Assembly: GCF_002995845.1 (NCBI RefSeq)
Contig: NZ_PVXP01000034.1
Span: 1-32,718 of the forward strand
From: Clostridium luticellarii
GTDB taxonomy: Bacteria; Bacillota; Clostridia; Clostridiales; Clostridiaceae
Length of the DNA stretch: 32,718 nt
Reading direction: 5' to 3'
Part shown: in pieces, positions 7,380 through 15,624 of the stretch
Layout of the letters: each line of letters opens with the position of its first letter
Position numbering within the stretch: position 1 is the first letter of the stretch
Translations under genes and position numbers: made by a program
The notes under the pieces: model-generated
The model's input: only the letters and a program-made list of their open reading frames with translations
Databases searched by the model: none
Told to the model about the DNA's origin: nothing

Positions 7380-8312
7380 TTATTCATTGTTTAGAAAAAT
7401 ACTCCATGTTTCTATTCTTAAAACTCCATCTGTCGGTCTGCCCCAGTTCTTCTGTAAATTAGTAACAGCCTGGAAAGTTGGTTCATCATAAACTTTTTCT
7501 TTATAACTTCCGGGTTGTAAATATCCATAGCTTTCTAGTTTCTGCTGTATCCATAAAACTACATAAGACTTATGGCCCTTTACTATAATGTTTTGTATCC
7601 CTTTTAGTGCTGCCATGGTTGCTGGTCCTGCTACTCCACCTACAACCAATCCAGCATTGTATTCAGAGTTTAGATCATACTGTAGCGCCCTTATCTGCTC
7701 TTTTAATTTATCTGCAGGTGGTGTGTATCCACCAGAAATTAAATTCCAGAGGGTATCAGTCATATAATTTAAATCAACATAGCCACTTACTCCTGATATT
7801 TGCCCCTTATCTGAATATTGCCATATACCATAACCATCGTAAAAACCTATATCTGGACTAGATACTCCATAGTTTGCAATCCATAATGGATATTTCATTA
7901 TAGAAGCATTAAGATGGGTCCTTAGCCATGAAGGATTGCAGTAAATTAAAGGTTGTGCTATCTGAGCTATGTTATCTAAAAAATCTAAACACAGCCCAGT
8001 AATATCACCCTGGCAACTGTTTTCTGCATCTAATACAATCATATCCGGAGTAGTATCCTGAATGAAGTTTAGAAAGTTTTGAAGCTCCGATTCCTCTTTT
8101 GCTATATCTGCAAAATGGGAAAAATGATAGGCACCTGTTTTTAATCCAGCTACCTTTGCATTTGACATATTTTGATGATACTTTTCATCTTGAGAACCAC
8201 TTCCGGAAGTTCCCTCTGTAGCCCTGCATATTACGAATTCACTCCCTGCATTTTTGATAAGTGACATATCAACATTTCCATTTAAATTGCTTATGTCTAC
8301 CCCTCTATGCAT
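7380..8312 (-). CDS. Endolysin: GH25 muramidase with peptidoglycan-binding repeats
   Basis: 310-aa lysin without a signal peptide. The GH25 domain (~1-190) shows RGVDIS with Asp6, a VLDAEN catalytic segment (~94-99), GAYHFSHF, and WQYSDKGQISGVSGYVDLN. Such enzymes cut the MurNAc-GlcNAc bond of cell-wall glycan. The C-terminal ~115 residues hold two peptidoglycan-binding-like units (RALQYDLNSEY...PATMAALKGIQ and WIQQKLESYGY...TFQAVTNLQKNWG). It lies between two holin genes, as expected for release through a membrane lesion. Confidence 0.93.
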   Translation of the reverse strand: MHRGVDISNLNGNVDMSLIKNAGSEFVICRATEGTSGSGSQDEKYHQNMSNAKVAGLKTGAYHFSHFADIAKEESELQNFLNFIQDTTPDMIVLDAENSCQGDITGLCLDFLDNIAQIAQPLIYCNPSWLRTHLNASIMKYPLWIANYGVSSPDIGFYDGYGIWQYSDKGQISGVSGYVDLNYMTDTLWNLISGGYTPPADKLKEQIRALQYDLNSEYNAGLVVGGVAGPATMAALKGIQNIIVKGHKSYVVLWIQQKLESYGYLQPGSYKEKVYDEPTFQAVTNLQKNWGRPTDGVLRIETWSIFLNNE

Positions 8313-8327
8313 AAAATTACCTCCTAT

Positions 8328-8714
8328 TTATTTTTTTAGCTGCTCAAGTGCTTTAACTAATTTTTGCGGCAGTGGAAGTCCACATTTACCGCAGTTTTCT
8401 AAAATAGAAATGCCCTCGTTCGCTATGTAAAAATAACAAACAAGGGTACGAAAAACCCATATTCCATTGTTTAGAAGTCTGTCTAAAAGTACCGCCACAA
8501 TAAGCACTACAAGTATAGATGCTTTCTTTGCAATGCCTTTATACCCTACTTTAGAATTTAACCTGCATTGTATCCATGCATTTAAAAGCCCTGTTCCATA
8601 GTCGAGTACCATGAATACAACCAACACAATCAAGCATGTATCCCACCCACCAAAACAATACGTCAATACGCTCCCTATCCCCGCCACTATAGTATTAAAA
8701 ACGTGTTTGTTCAC
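8328..8714 (-). CDS. Phage holin (holin_4 / toxin-secretion type)
   Basis: 128-aa membrane protein with three or four helices. The VFMVLDYGTGLLNAW motif followed by SKVGYKGIAKKASIL is characteristic of the phage_holin_4 family. Holins time lysis by permeabilising the membrane so that the endolysin reaches the wall. The start overlaps the stop of the preceding gene by 4 nt (ATGA). The C-terminal GKCGLPLPQKLVKALEQL is also typical. Confidence 0.9.
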   Translation of the reverse strand: MNKHVFNTIVAGIGSVLTYCFGGWDTCLIVLVVFMVLDYGTGLLNAWIQCRLNSKVGYKGIAKKASILVVLIVAVLLDRLLNNGIWVFRTLVCYFYIANEGISILENCGKCGLPLPQKLVKALEQLKK

Positions 8715-9049
8715 TTTGTCACCTCCTGCATAGCCTTAATCTGTGTTTGTAAATCTGCCACCTGTTTTTGCAGTTCCTCCATTGTCGGTCCAGCCTGTTG
8801 CACCTCTTTTGCCACATCTGTAAAATACTCCGTGTAATCCTGCGTAGAGTCCATAAGAACCGTAATATCTTTTACATACACATCTGTGTCCTGCCATTTG
8901 CCTTGGATTTCCTCCGCAAAATTCTGTGGAATTCCTATTATATTAGTGTTTTCTGGGCGGGGATATTCTGCCGGGAGTGGTCTATTATCACCCCAGCCGA
9001 ACAATTGTATAATCTTTCTATTTGTATCCACTATGGCATAATAATTCAA
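8711..9049 (-). CDS. Small phage protein with C-terminal coiled coil (tail associated?)
   Basis: 112 aa. The N-terminal half (YYAIVDTNRKIIQLFGWGDNRPLPAEYPRPENT) looks like a small beta-rich domain; residues ~85-110 (MEELQKQVADLQTQIKAMQ) form a heptad coiled coil. It lies between the tail fibre gene and the holin, where XkdW/XkdX-like or fibre-chaperone proteins are found in related siphophages. I do not recognise a named family. Confidence 0.6.
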   Translation of the reverse strand: MNYYAIVDTNRKIIQLFGWGDNRPLPAEYPRPENTNIIGIPQNFAEEIQGKWQDTDVYVKDITVLMDSTQDYTEYFTDVAKEVQQAGPTMEELQKQVADLQTQIKAMQEVTK

Positions 9050-9060
9050 GTTATCATCTC

Positions 9061-12000
9061 CTAATACAAACGTACTGTACCACTCCAGCTGTTGCCGCCC
9101 GAGCTGTAATTTCTAATGGTTATTTGGCTTGTACTGTTGTGGTATACGGTAAGGACATTATTTCCGGTATTCCCATCTAACTGCACGATTGGATAATACC
9201 CCAAACTATGAGTTATGGTTGTAGTACTATTACTGCTTAATGTTATAGAAGTTGAATATGCTACACTTCCTCTTCCGATATGATACAGATGTCCATTAGA
9301 AACTATTTGATTTCGTTCCACATATAAGTCGGATGAAGTTAGGGCTGAATAATCTGTCCCATTTTTTAGATAGACTGTAGGCCCATTACCTTGGTTATTA
9401 GCGTATAACGTTGCCGCATAATCCGTACTGGAGCCATATACATTTATTAGCCCAGCGTCATATTGGCTTGAGATACCCATCTCAACCTTGTGGCTTTCGT
9501 CGTTGTCATGCAAGATTAAAGTGCCACCACGATTAGAAGCCGCAAATCCAGATGAACCTATTGTTACATTCTTGTCTCCAGAATTGTTGTAGACATAAAT
9601 TCTGCCGCCGTTTATATCCGGCATAGCATCTACAAGTGTTGTTCCATAAGCAACGATAGTATCACTATAGGTTTTTAGATGTACAGTGAATTGCAATACA
9701 TTTACTTCTATTCGGCTTTCTTCGCTATTGCACATAGCATATAGGTATATATACCCATCCGACGATAATACATTTTTGATGTACTGGTAATCCTGCGGGT
9801 TAGCATCTTGGGTAACTGTTTCAGCTCTTATTGTAGTACTGTCAGGCGAAGCGATAATAAATCCAGAAAAATTTCTTTCATAATTTGGGTTCCAGATACC
9901 CATATTTAAACTTAGAGTATTAAGATCTGCATCTGTAGCCTTTGCGGCCCAATTAAATGTAATACTATCTATAGCATTTGCCAAAGCTGTTATGCCGGTA
10001 CTGTCTAATGTTCCGCCATGTATTCTATTGTATTCCGCTACAAGGTTAAATCTAAAAATGAAGAATGGATATTTTCCAGTCCCAGCACCAAAAGCCTTAG
10101 TAGTACTAGTATCCTTTATCCAGTCCCAGCCATCACTATCTGTTAAAGCTACTTGAGTTCCATCATTATAAGTAATCCAATCAGTATAGGATGTAATATT
10201 GTCCCGCTGCTTATCTATCTGCCCATATCTGCACCAGATATTATTATCTACAAAGGCTCTGTCTTGAGCATCTATAGTTACAACTTCACTATTCGTCTGC
10301 GTAACCTGCAACTGATGGGCTACTAAATTAGTAACATTTATTTTACTTGCGTCTAGTGTCCCTGTTGTTATTACGCTTGCATCTATAGAGCCAATTACTC
10401 CAGATGCGGCTGTAATCGTGCCCGTTTTCATCTGCGCGGCTGTAATGGTGTTACTTGCAATTTCATTGGCTGTTATAGTCTTAGACGCGATTTCCCGGGA
10501 AGTTATGGCTTCAGCTACAATCTTATCCCCTGTTATAGTACTTCCTGCTATTAAATTTCCTTGTAATAATCCTGCATTTATATTAGATGCATTTAGATTT
10601 ATTATAGTAGCTAGAGAAGCATCTAGAGTGCCTGTCCGTATTCGAGAACCATCTATAATAGTACTTCCCCCAGATTGCAGAGAAGAAACTGTTACATAAC
10701 CATTAAGATTTATTTTACCAGCATCTATTGTTACTGTAGTGGCTGTTTGGTTTATAAGAGAAGCTATTGTATTCCCGGTGTAATCTGTTTGAGATACTTT
10801 TAGGGATATGGCGGCGTCTATATCTTCGGGGGCAGGCGTCCAATCCGTAGCTTTATTTCCTCGTTCAACTTTTACGTTTGCTATATAAAATGTTTCCAGG
10901 CCAGCTCGGCTATATGCTATTACTCCGAGTTTTGTGTTAGAACTTATTGTAATCATGAACCTTTGCCATTCTGTAGTTATAGATACTGCATTTTGAGCAT
11001 AGTCTCTCCCGAAATTTATTGTAGTTGCTGTGTCTGCCTTTAGCCACCCAGATATTGTGTAGTTATTAATAGTCTCTGTGTCACTGGAAAAATATTGGTA
11101 TATTCCTTTATTCGCAGCAGGCGCAACTACTTTGCAACATTGTCCAAAAATATCATCTGACATTATTGTATAAGTAGCGCCATTATTTTTCCAGTGAATA
11201 AACCCATTAGCAAAATTACTGTTTAGTAATAAATTTCTTCCACCAATTTGGATACTATCTACAGCCAGAATCAATCCTGCATTACTACTAATATCCAGAT
11301 TTTTACCAAAATCACTCGTTACTTTATTCACTGCTATAGAATTAGCAGTAATCTTGTCCCCACCAATACTATTGGCTGCAATCCTATCGGCAGATAGTGT
11401 TCCTGTGGTAATTTTTCCTGCATCTAGGTTCGAAATAGCCGTATTCCCTAATCCATTTAATACCCAACTAGCTCCATCATATACATTCACACGGTTGTCA
11501 TTTGCTGTATCAAACCAGATGTCACCATCCGTGTAAGCTCCTCCGGTTGGCTGTGTAGCCTGCCTATAGATAGAATTTTTCCCATTCGCTGTCGTTCCTA
11601 TGGCTTGTAAATCGGTATTTAGGTCTGTAAATTGTTGTTGAATATCTTCGGGTGCAGGCGTCCAATCCGTAGCTTTATTGCCCTCTTCCAGTTTAGCTAA
11701 CGTAATATTAACCGTTCCTGCTTGTGTAAGCCAAAAATAAAGGCCTTGAGTTGAAGTTGACCCTTTTAGTGTGTTAATGATATATTTCTGCCAATCTGAT
11801 GTTACATTAACAACAGATTGGCCAATTCCACCCCATAATTCTGTATGTAGTACCTCGTCACCTACAGAGCCTTTGGCGTAAAACGTTAAACTGTATTGTT
11901 GACCATTTTTTATACCACCAATCACCTTGATGCCAATATTATGTCCTGAGCCTCCACCGCCAGATGCAACAATTTTTATAGAATTTATCCCATTGTATTG

Positions 12001-14025
12001 TATATCAGTGTCTAAACTTGCCGTATGATTTCCATAGTGGCCCCAATTTGATATACCATCAGAAAAATCACTATTCCTTATTAAATTTCTCCCGCCAATT
12101 TCTATTCCATCTATAGAGGTATTTATATCCTCCTGCGTGGCTTTACTATCTATCTCCCCGGTTACGTCTGCACCCAAATGATTTAAGTCTATGGCTCCCG
12201 GTGCAATCTGTTGTCCATTTATGGTGCCTACAGTTATATTGGAAGCATTTAAATTTATAACATCTATTGTTCCTGCATCCAAAGTACCAGCCGTTATTTT
12301 ACTGGCAGTTAACCCTACAATCTTAGCATCTGTTATAGAGCCATCTGCTATTTGCACTGTATTGATTGCACTTGTTCCTATAAGAGCGTTTGTAATTGCA
12401 CCATTTTTTATATTGGCTGTATCTATTGTGGCACTTGCTATTTTAGCTCCAGTTACAGCAAGGTTTTGTATCTGTGCATTGCCTATGGCCGCATCTGCAA
12501 TTATGCCGGAATCGGCTGTTATAGTGCCAGTTTTCATCTCCGTTGCTGTTATGGAGTTAGCCGCTATTTTATCCGCAGTTATGGTACGTGCCCCAATTAG
12601 ATTGGCATTTATGGTACCAGCATTTATCCAGTCTGCATTGAGGTTAATTACTCTTATGAAATTTGCATCTATAGTGCCAGCAGTAATTTTGTCGGCACTT
12701 AGGTCGTGGATTTTGGCATCTGTAATTGAAGCATCTTGTATTTTAGCTGTAGTAATTTCAGCATCTTTTATCTTAGCCGCTGTAATCTGGGCATCTCCTA
12801 TTTTTGCAGTAGTAATTTCAGCATCTTTAATTTTGGCATTGGTTATCTGTGCATCTCCGATTTGGGCTGTAACTATTTGTACATTCTGCACCTTTGTCCA
12901 ATCAATACTATCTACCTTATCACCAGAGACACCATCTATTTTGTCACCATTTACTTCACCTGTTGCCGTAGTAATATCGGAAAGCTGTTCATCTACCTTG
13001 GTAATTCTGTCAAAGTAATCTTCCATAAGGGTGTATTCACTGTCAAGCTGCAATGTATTTTTGCTAGGATTCTCTGGATAAGTAACCATCTGTACTATTC
13101 TTGCAGTTCTACGTATCTGGTTTCTCCTATCCATAATGGTTATGGTGTCGCCTAGGTTGTATTCAAACTCATCATATTTATCTGCCCATCTATTTACTTC
13201 TGCAATCCTAGCTAAATCCAATACATTTACATCAAAAGTAATTTTAGGCTGACTTAATATACTAAGTTTACGTATTGCATCTTCTTTTAAATCCTCGGCA
13301 TTTGTATATTGATCGGAAGCCCAGTAGGCTGTTATGTCTTGCGCCGTATACTGGTGATTTTCCACATAAGATAGACCGTCATTTACTTCTGTTATATCTA
13401 GATTATCTTTCCCAATAGGTATAAGACGTGTCACTAAATCCTCTGTATCTTCTGTCAGATTTAAAGATATTAGATTAATTTTATCGTCAAAAAAAACGCC
13501 CTTGTTTTCAGAGACGTCTCTATCTAAATGAACTATTTTATTTTTTGCATCAAACTTTAAATCAGTCATAAACAGCTCTGCAACTTTTTTTACTATGTCT
13601 AAAGCTGTAGAAGTCTTCATGGCTAGGCTTCTCTGTTCTGTATTTATACTGCTGTAATGCCCCCAACCTGTACCATTTAAAGCATTGGTAACTAATACGC
13701 CTAAGTATTCATCTGGTCTGGAAAAGGCAAGATTAGTAGTATTAGTCAATTCATCCAAATACACTGTTGCTGTTACATATAATATACCATTTTGCGGATT
13801 CACTTTTTTTATGACATATTTCTGGTCTTCGGTTTCAATGAAATATTGGCAATGTATCTGTGAAGACATATCGTCTAGTATCTCTTCATTAGTTCCATAA
13901 TAACTGTATATAGGATATTGAAATTCAAGTGTATCTGTGCCAGAAGTACTCTGAGTTCGTTTTATCTCCTTGGCATTTGGTAATACACCTATAGGTGAAC
14001 CTGAATCGTTATATAACATTAGCAT
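9061..14025 (-). CDS. Tail-associated protein / host-binding fibre (Prophage_tail N-domain, beta repeats, two CBM-like domains)
   Basis: 1654 aa. Residues ~1-345 resemble the siphophage tail-associated (Tal, gp27-like, Prophage_tail) hub. Residues ~375-615 are a tract of short Ile/Thr/Ala repeats (ITDAKI, ITTAKI, TITADKI) likely forming a beta-structured stalk. Residues ~643-796 and ~924-1068 are two copies of a carbohydrate-binding-like module: each opens with IGGRNL(I/L)xNS(D/N)F and closes with GNKATDWTPAPEDI. A second repeat tract covers ~1120-1245. The C-terminus (~1580-1654, THSLGYYPIVQLDG) is lectin-like beta. This is hub and receptor-binding fibre in one chain. No peptidase motif is obvious. 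It is the largest gene here and starts 47 nt after a terminator hairpin. Confidence 0.85.
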   Translation of the reverse strand: MLMLYNDSGSPIGVLPNAKEIKRTQSTSGTDTLEFQYPIYSYYGTNEEILDDMSSQIHCQYFIETEDQKYVIKKVNPQNGILYVTATVYLDELTNTTNLAFSRPDEYLGVLVTNALNGTGWGHYSSINTEQRSLAMKTSTALDIVKKVAELFMTDLKFDAKNKIVHLDRDVSENKGVFFDDKINLISLNLTEDTEDLVTRLIPIGKDNLDITEVNDGLSYVENHQYTAQDITAYWASDQYTNAEDLKEDAIRKLSILSQPKITFDVNVLDLARIAEVNRWADKYDEFEYNLGDTITIMDRRNQIRRTARIVQMVTYPENPSKNTLQLDSEYTLMEDYFDRITKVDEQLSDITTATGEVNGDKIDGVSGDKVDSIDWTKVQNVQIVTAQIGDAQITNAKIKDAEITTAKIGDAQITAAKIKDAEITTAKIQDASITDAKIHDLSADKITAGTIDANFIRVINLNADWINAGTINANLIGARTITADKIAANSITATEMKTGTITADSGIIADAAIGNAQIQNLAVTGAKIASATIDTANIKNGAITNALIGTSAINTVQIADGSITDAKIVGLTASKITAGTLDAGTIDVINLNASNITVGTINGQQIAPGAIDLNHLGADVTGEIDSKATQEDINTSIDGIEIGGRNLIRNSDFSDGISNWGHYGNHTASLDTDIQYNGINSIKIVASGGGGSGHNIGIKVIGGIKNGQQYSLTFYAKGSVGDEVLHTELWGGIGQSVVNVTSDWQKYIINTLKGSTSTQGLYFWLTQAGTVNITLAKLEEGNKATDWTPAPEDIQQQFTDLNTDLQAIGTTANGKNSIYRQATQPTGGAYTDGDIWFDTANDNRVNVYDGASWVLNGLGNTAISNLDAGKITTGTLSADRIAANSIGGDKITANSIAVNKVTSDFGKNLDISSNAGLILAVDSIQIGGRNLLLNSNFANGFIHWKNNGATYTIMSDDIFGQCCKVVAPAANKGIYQYFSSDTETINNYTISGWLKADTATTINFGRDYAQNAVSITTEWQRFMITISSNTKLGVIAYSRAGLETFYIANVKVERGNKATDWTPAPEDIDAAISLKVSQTDYTGNTIASLINQTATTVTIDAGKINLNGYVTVSSLQSGGSTIIDGSRIRTGTLDASLATIINLNASNINAGLLQGNLIAGSTITGDKIVAEAITSREIASKTITANEIASNTITAAQMKTGTITAASGVIGSIDASVITTGTLDASKINVTNLVAHQLQVTQTNSEVVTIDAQDRAFVDNNIWCRYGQIDKQRDNITSYTDWITYNDGTQVALTDSDGWDWIKDTSTTKAFGAGTGKYPFFIFRFNLVAEYNRIHGGTLDSTGITALANAIDSITFNWAAKATDADLNTLSLNMGIWNPNYERNFSGFIIASPDSTTIRAETVTQDANPQDYQYIKNVLSSDGYIYLYAMCNSEESRIEVNVLQFTVHLKTYSDTIVAYGTTLVDAMPDINGGRIYVYNNSGDKNVTIGSSGFAASNRGGTLILHDNDESHKVEMGISSQYDAGLINVYGSSTDYAATLYANNQGNGPTVYLKNGTDYSALTSSDLYVERNQIVSNGHLYHIGRGSVAYSTSITLSSNSTTTITHSLGYYPIVQLDGNTGNNVLTVYHNSTSQITIRNYSSGGNSWSGTVRLY

Positions 14026-14052
14026 AGTTAACTCACCCTTTTACAATAAAAA

Positions 14053-14074
14053 AAGAACTTATTTCTAAGCTCTT
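14053..14074 (-). terminator. Terminator-like hairpin before the fibre gene
   Basis: Minus strand AAGAGCTTA-GAAA-TAAGTTCTT followed by TTTTTTATTG: 9-bp stem (one G-U), GNRA loop and T-run. It overlaps the stop codon of the upstream gene. Since the fibre gene begins 28 nt later without a clear promoter, it may reduce rather than stop transcription. Confidence 0.7.
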
Positions 14075-14468
14075 AATAATCTTCTAACATAAAATTTATA
14101 GCTGTAATCTCTGCCGGTGAAAATGGTTCCTTATCACCTAAATTAGCAATCGTACATGTACATACTTCTATTTCAGTTTCTATGTTCAATAATTCCTCAT
14201 GCTCTTTTTGAAATTCTTCTGGTTTTTCCAGAGTAATTTCACCTTTTTTACTTTTTACCGTTTTGCCTTTGTCATCTTTCTTTGAATATTTATCTACTAG
14301 CTTCTTACGTTCCTTGTTATAGAACTCTATTTCCCTGTTGAAAGCTTCTATATTTTTAGATATTGCATAGCTGGCACATACAGGAAGCTGTTTCTTAACA
14401 ATAGAATTGAAAGCATCAACCTTCTTCAAAATCTCCTGGTTACTTATTTTTATTTTCTTTTTATTCAT
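14073..14468 (-). CDS. Helical phage tail-region protein (DUF1617-like)
   Basis: 131-aa, highly charged, mainly helical protein (MNKKKIKISNQEILKKVDAFNSIVKKQL...) with a Lys-rich middle and an acidic end. Size, position between baseplate genes and helical pattern resemble DUF1617 proteins of Gram-positive siphophages, with no known activity. The assignment is tentative; it is almost certainly a real gene given tight packing (2 nt after its neighbour). Confidence 0.6.
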   Translation of the reverse strand: MNKKKIKISNQEILKKVDAFNSIVKKQLPVCASYAISKNIEAFNREIEFYNKERKKLVDKYSKKDDKGKTVKSKKGEITLEKPEEFQKEHEELLNIETEIEVCTCTIANLGDKEPFSPAEITAINFMLEDY

Positions 14469-14470
14469 TC

Positions 14471-14791
14471 TTACGCCCCCTGAGTAGTTATGGTAGTCGT
14501 TGTAGGTGCTTCTGTAGTGGTGGTAGTAGTTTCATCTCCAAACAAATCAATAATTGGTTTTGTTTTAGTTTTAAAAGCATCCATAAATTCTTGTACTTGC
14601 TGCTGTACCTGCGGCAAATTAGCTTGAGCAGTATCTTTATCTTGCAGATTTATAGTCATGCTTACTGTTCCGTTACCGCTATTTATGTTGCTGCTCATAT
14701 TACCAACAATTTTATTCTGCTCTGGTGTGGTATCTGTGGCTGGTATTATTACCGCAATATTACCACTTATAATTATTTGCTCATTCAACAT
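14471..14791 (-). CDS. Small tail-region protein with Thr-rich C-terminal tail
   Basis: 106 aa. Residues 1-85 form a small domain (EQIIISGNIAVIIPATDTTPEQNKIVG...). The last ~20 residues are DETTTTTTEAPTTTTITT plus a short end. This Thr/Ala/Pro tail resembles the tails of the major tail protein, the small protein at 22611 and the decoration-like protein at 23873. Thr codons are mixed (ACT, ACC, ACA, ACG), so the tract is not a simple DNA repeat. It lies between distal tail and fibre genes. Function unknown; probably a virion or assembly protein. Confidence 0.65.
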   Translation of the reverse strand: MLNEQIIISGNIAVIIPATDTTPEQNKIVGNMSSNINSGNGTVSMTINLQDKDTAQANLPQVQQQVQEFMDAFKTKTKPIIDLFGDETTTTTTEAPTTTTITTQGA

Positions 14792-14802
14792 ATTATTCCT
14801 CC

Positions 14803-15624
14803 TTAAATATATCTAGGTAAATAGTTTATTGTTATCTTAACGTCTATAGAACTTTCATCTGACATCAAAGCAGCTAATTTAATATTCAAGTCATTATCCC
14901 CTGGTTTTATAAATGGGAAATCTCCTCTGAAAGCAGGCAAATAAATACTGTTATTAAGTTTAATTTTAAATTGTTCGCTGTCAACCGTAAAAGCATCTAG
15001 GTTGTACATATCCAAAAAGGCAAATTTGTCCTTGACGTATGCATTCAGGATTTCAAAAGTCGGGTCTGTATTTAGTCCAAAATAAATTAAATGGCTTGTT
15101 GTGGCGCCCCCCAAAATTTGAGCGGATACGACCAATGGAGTAATATAATTCCCTTTTATATTAAAAGGGATTGACGCAGTTAAATCTCCGCCACTATTTA
15201 TAGTAATCGTTTGAGTTATTTGTTCTCTGTCTCCGTATGCCAATCCTGCCGCTAATTCTATTTCAACAACGTATCTGTAAGAATCTACCCCAGTATCCGT
15301 ATCGCCGAACCATGTAATAGATGGGTCTCCAGATAACCTTATTTTGTATTTTAGTGGTGAATCGGAAAATATAATTATACCGTTGTTAAGTTCTGATATC
15401 AAATTTCCTATATTTCTCCGTGCTACAAGTTCGTTACTTCCCTCAACCAAAAACTTCATGGTTATTTTCTTATCGCCCATAGTTGTGTCGGTTATTATAG
15501 GCTCGGGGGCTAAATGATTCCATTGTATTTCAGTATTTATCTTATTTGTACCTATACTCTTATCAACCAATGTTGCATTAAAATATTCATAAGATTCTTT
15601 ACCGTTTATATCCACTGTAGTCAC
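14803..15624 (-). CDS. Distal tail protein (Dit, Sipho_tail family)
   Basis: 273 aa, in the usual slot directly after the tape measure gene. The N-terminal half (KINTEIQWNHLAPEPIITDTTMGDKKITMKF... SPLKYKIRLSGDP) matches the Sipho_tail/Dit core that forms the hexameric ring joining tail tube and baseplate. The C-terminal half (~150-273) is a beta-rich galectin-like part. The start codon overlaps the tape measure stop by one base. Confidence 0.8.
   Translation of the reverse strand: MTTVDINGKESYEYFNATLVDKSIGTNKINTEIQWNHLAPEPIITDTTMGDKKITMKFLVEGSNELVARRNIGNLISELNNGIIIFSDSPLKYKIRLSGDPSITWFGDTDTGVDSYRYVVEIELAAGLAYGDREQITQTITINSGGDLTASIPFNIKGNYITPLVVSAQILGGATTSHLIYFGLNTDPTFEILNAYVKDKFAFLDMYNLDAFTVDSEQFKIKLNNSIYLPAFRGDFPFIKPGDNDLNIKLAALMSDESSIDVKITINYLPRYI

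Noticed and set aside
6940-7491. Plus-strand reading frame of 183 codons
   Set aside because: Antisense across the LLH-like holin and endolysin end, no ribosome site, composition like a reversed gene.
12191-13018. Long plus-strand reading frame of 275 codons
   Set aside because: Exactly antisense to the Ile/Thr/Ala repeats of the fibre gene; repeat codons avoid stops in this frame. No ribosome site and a low-complexity product.
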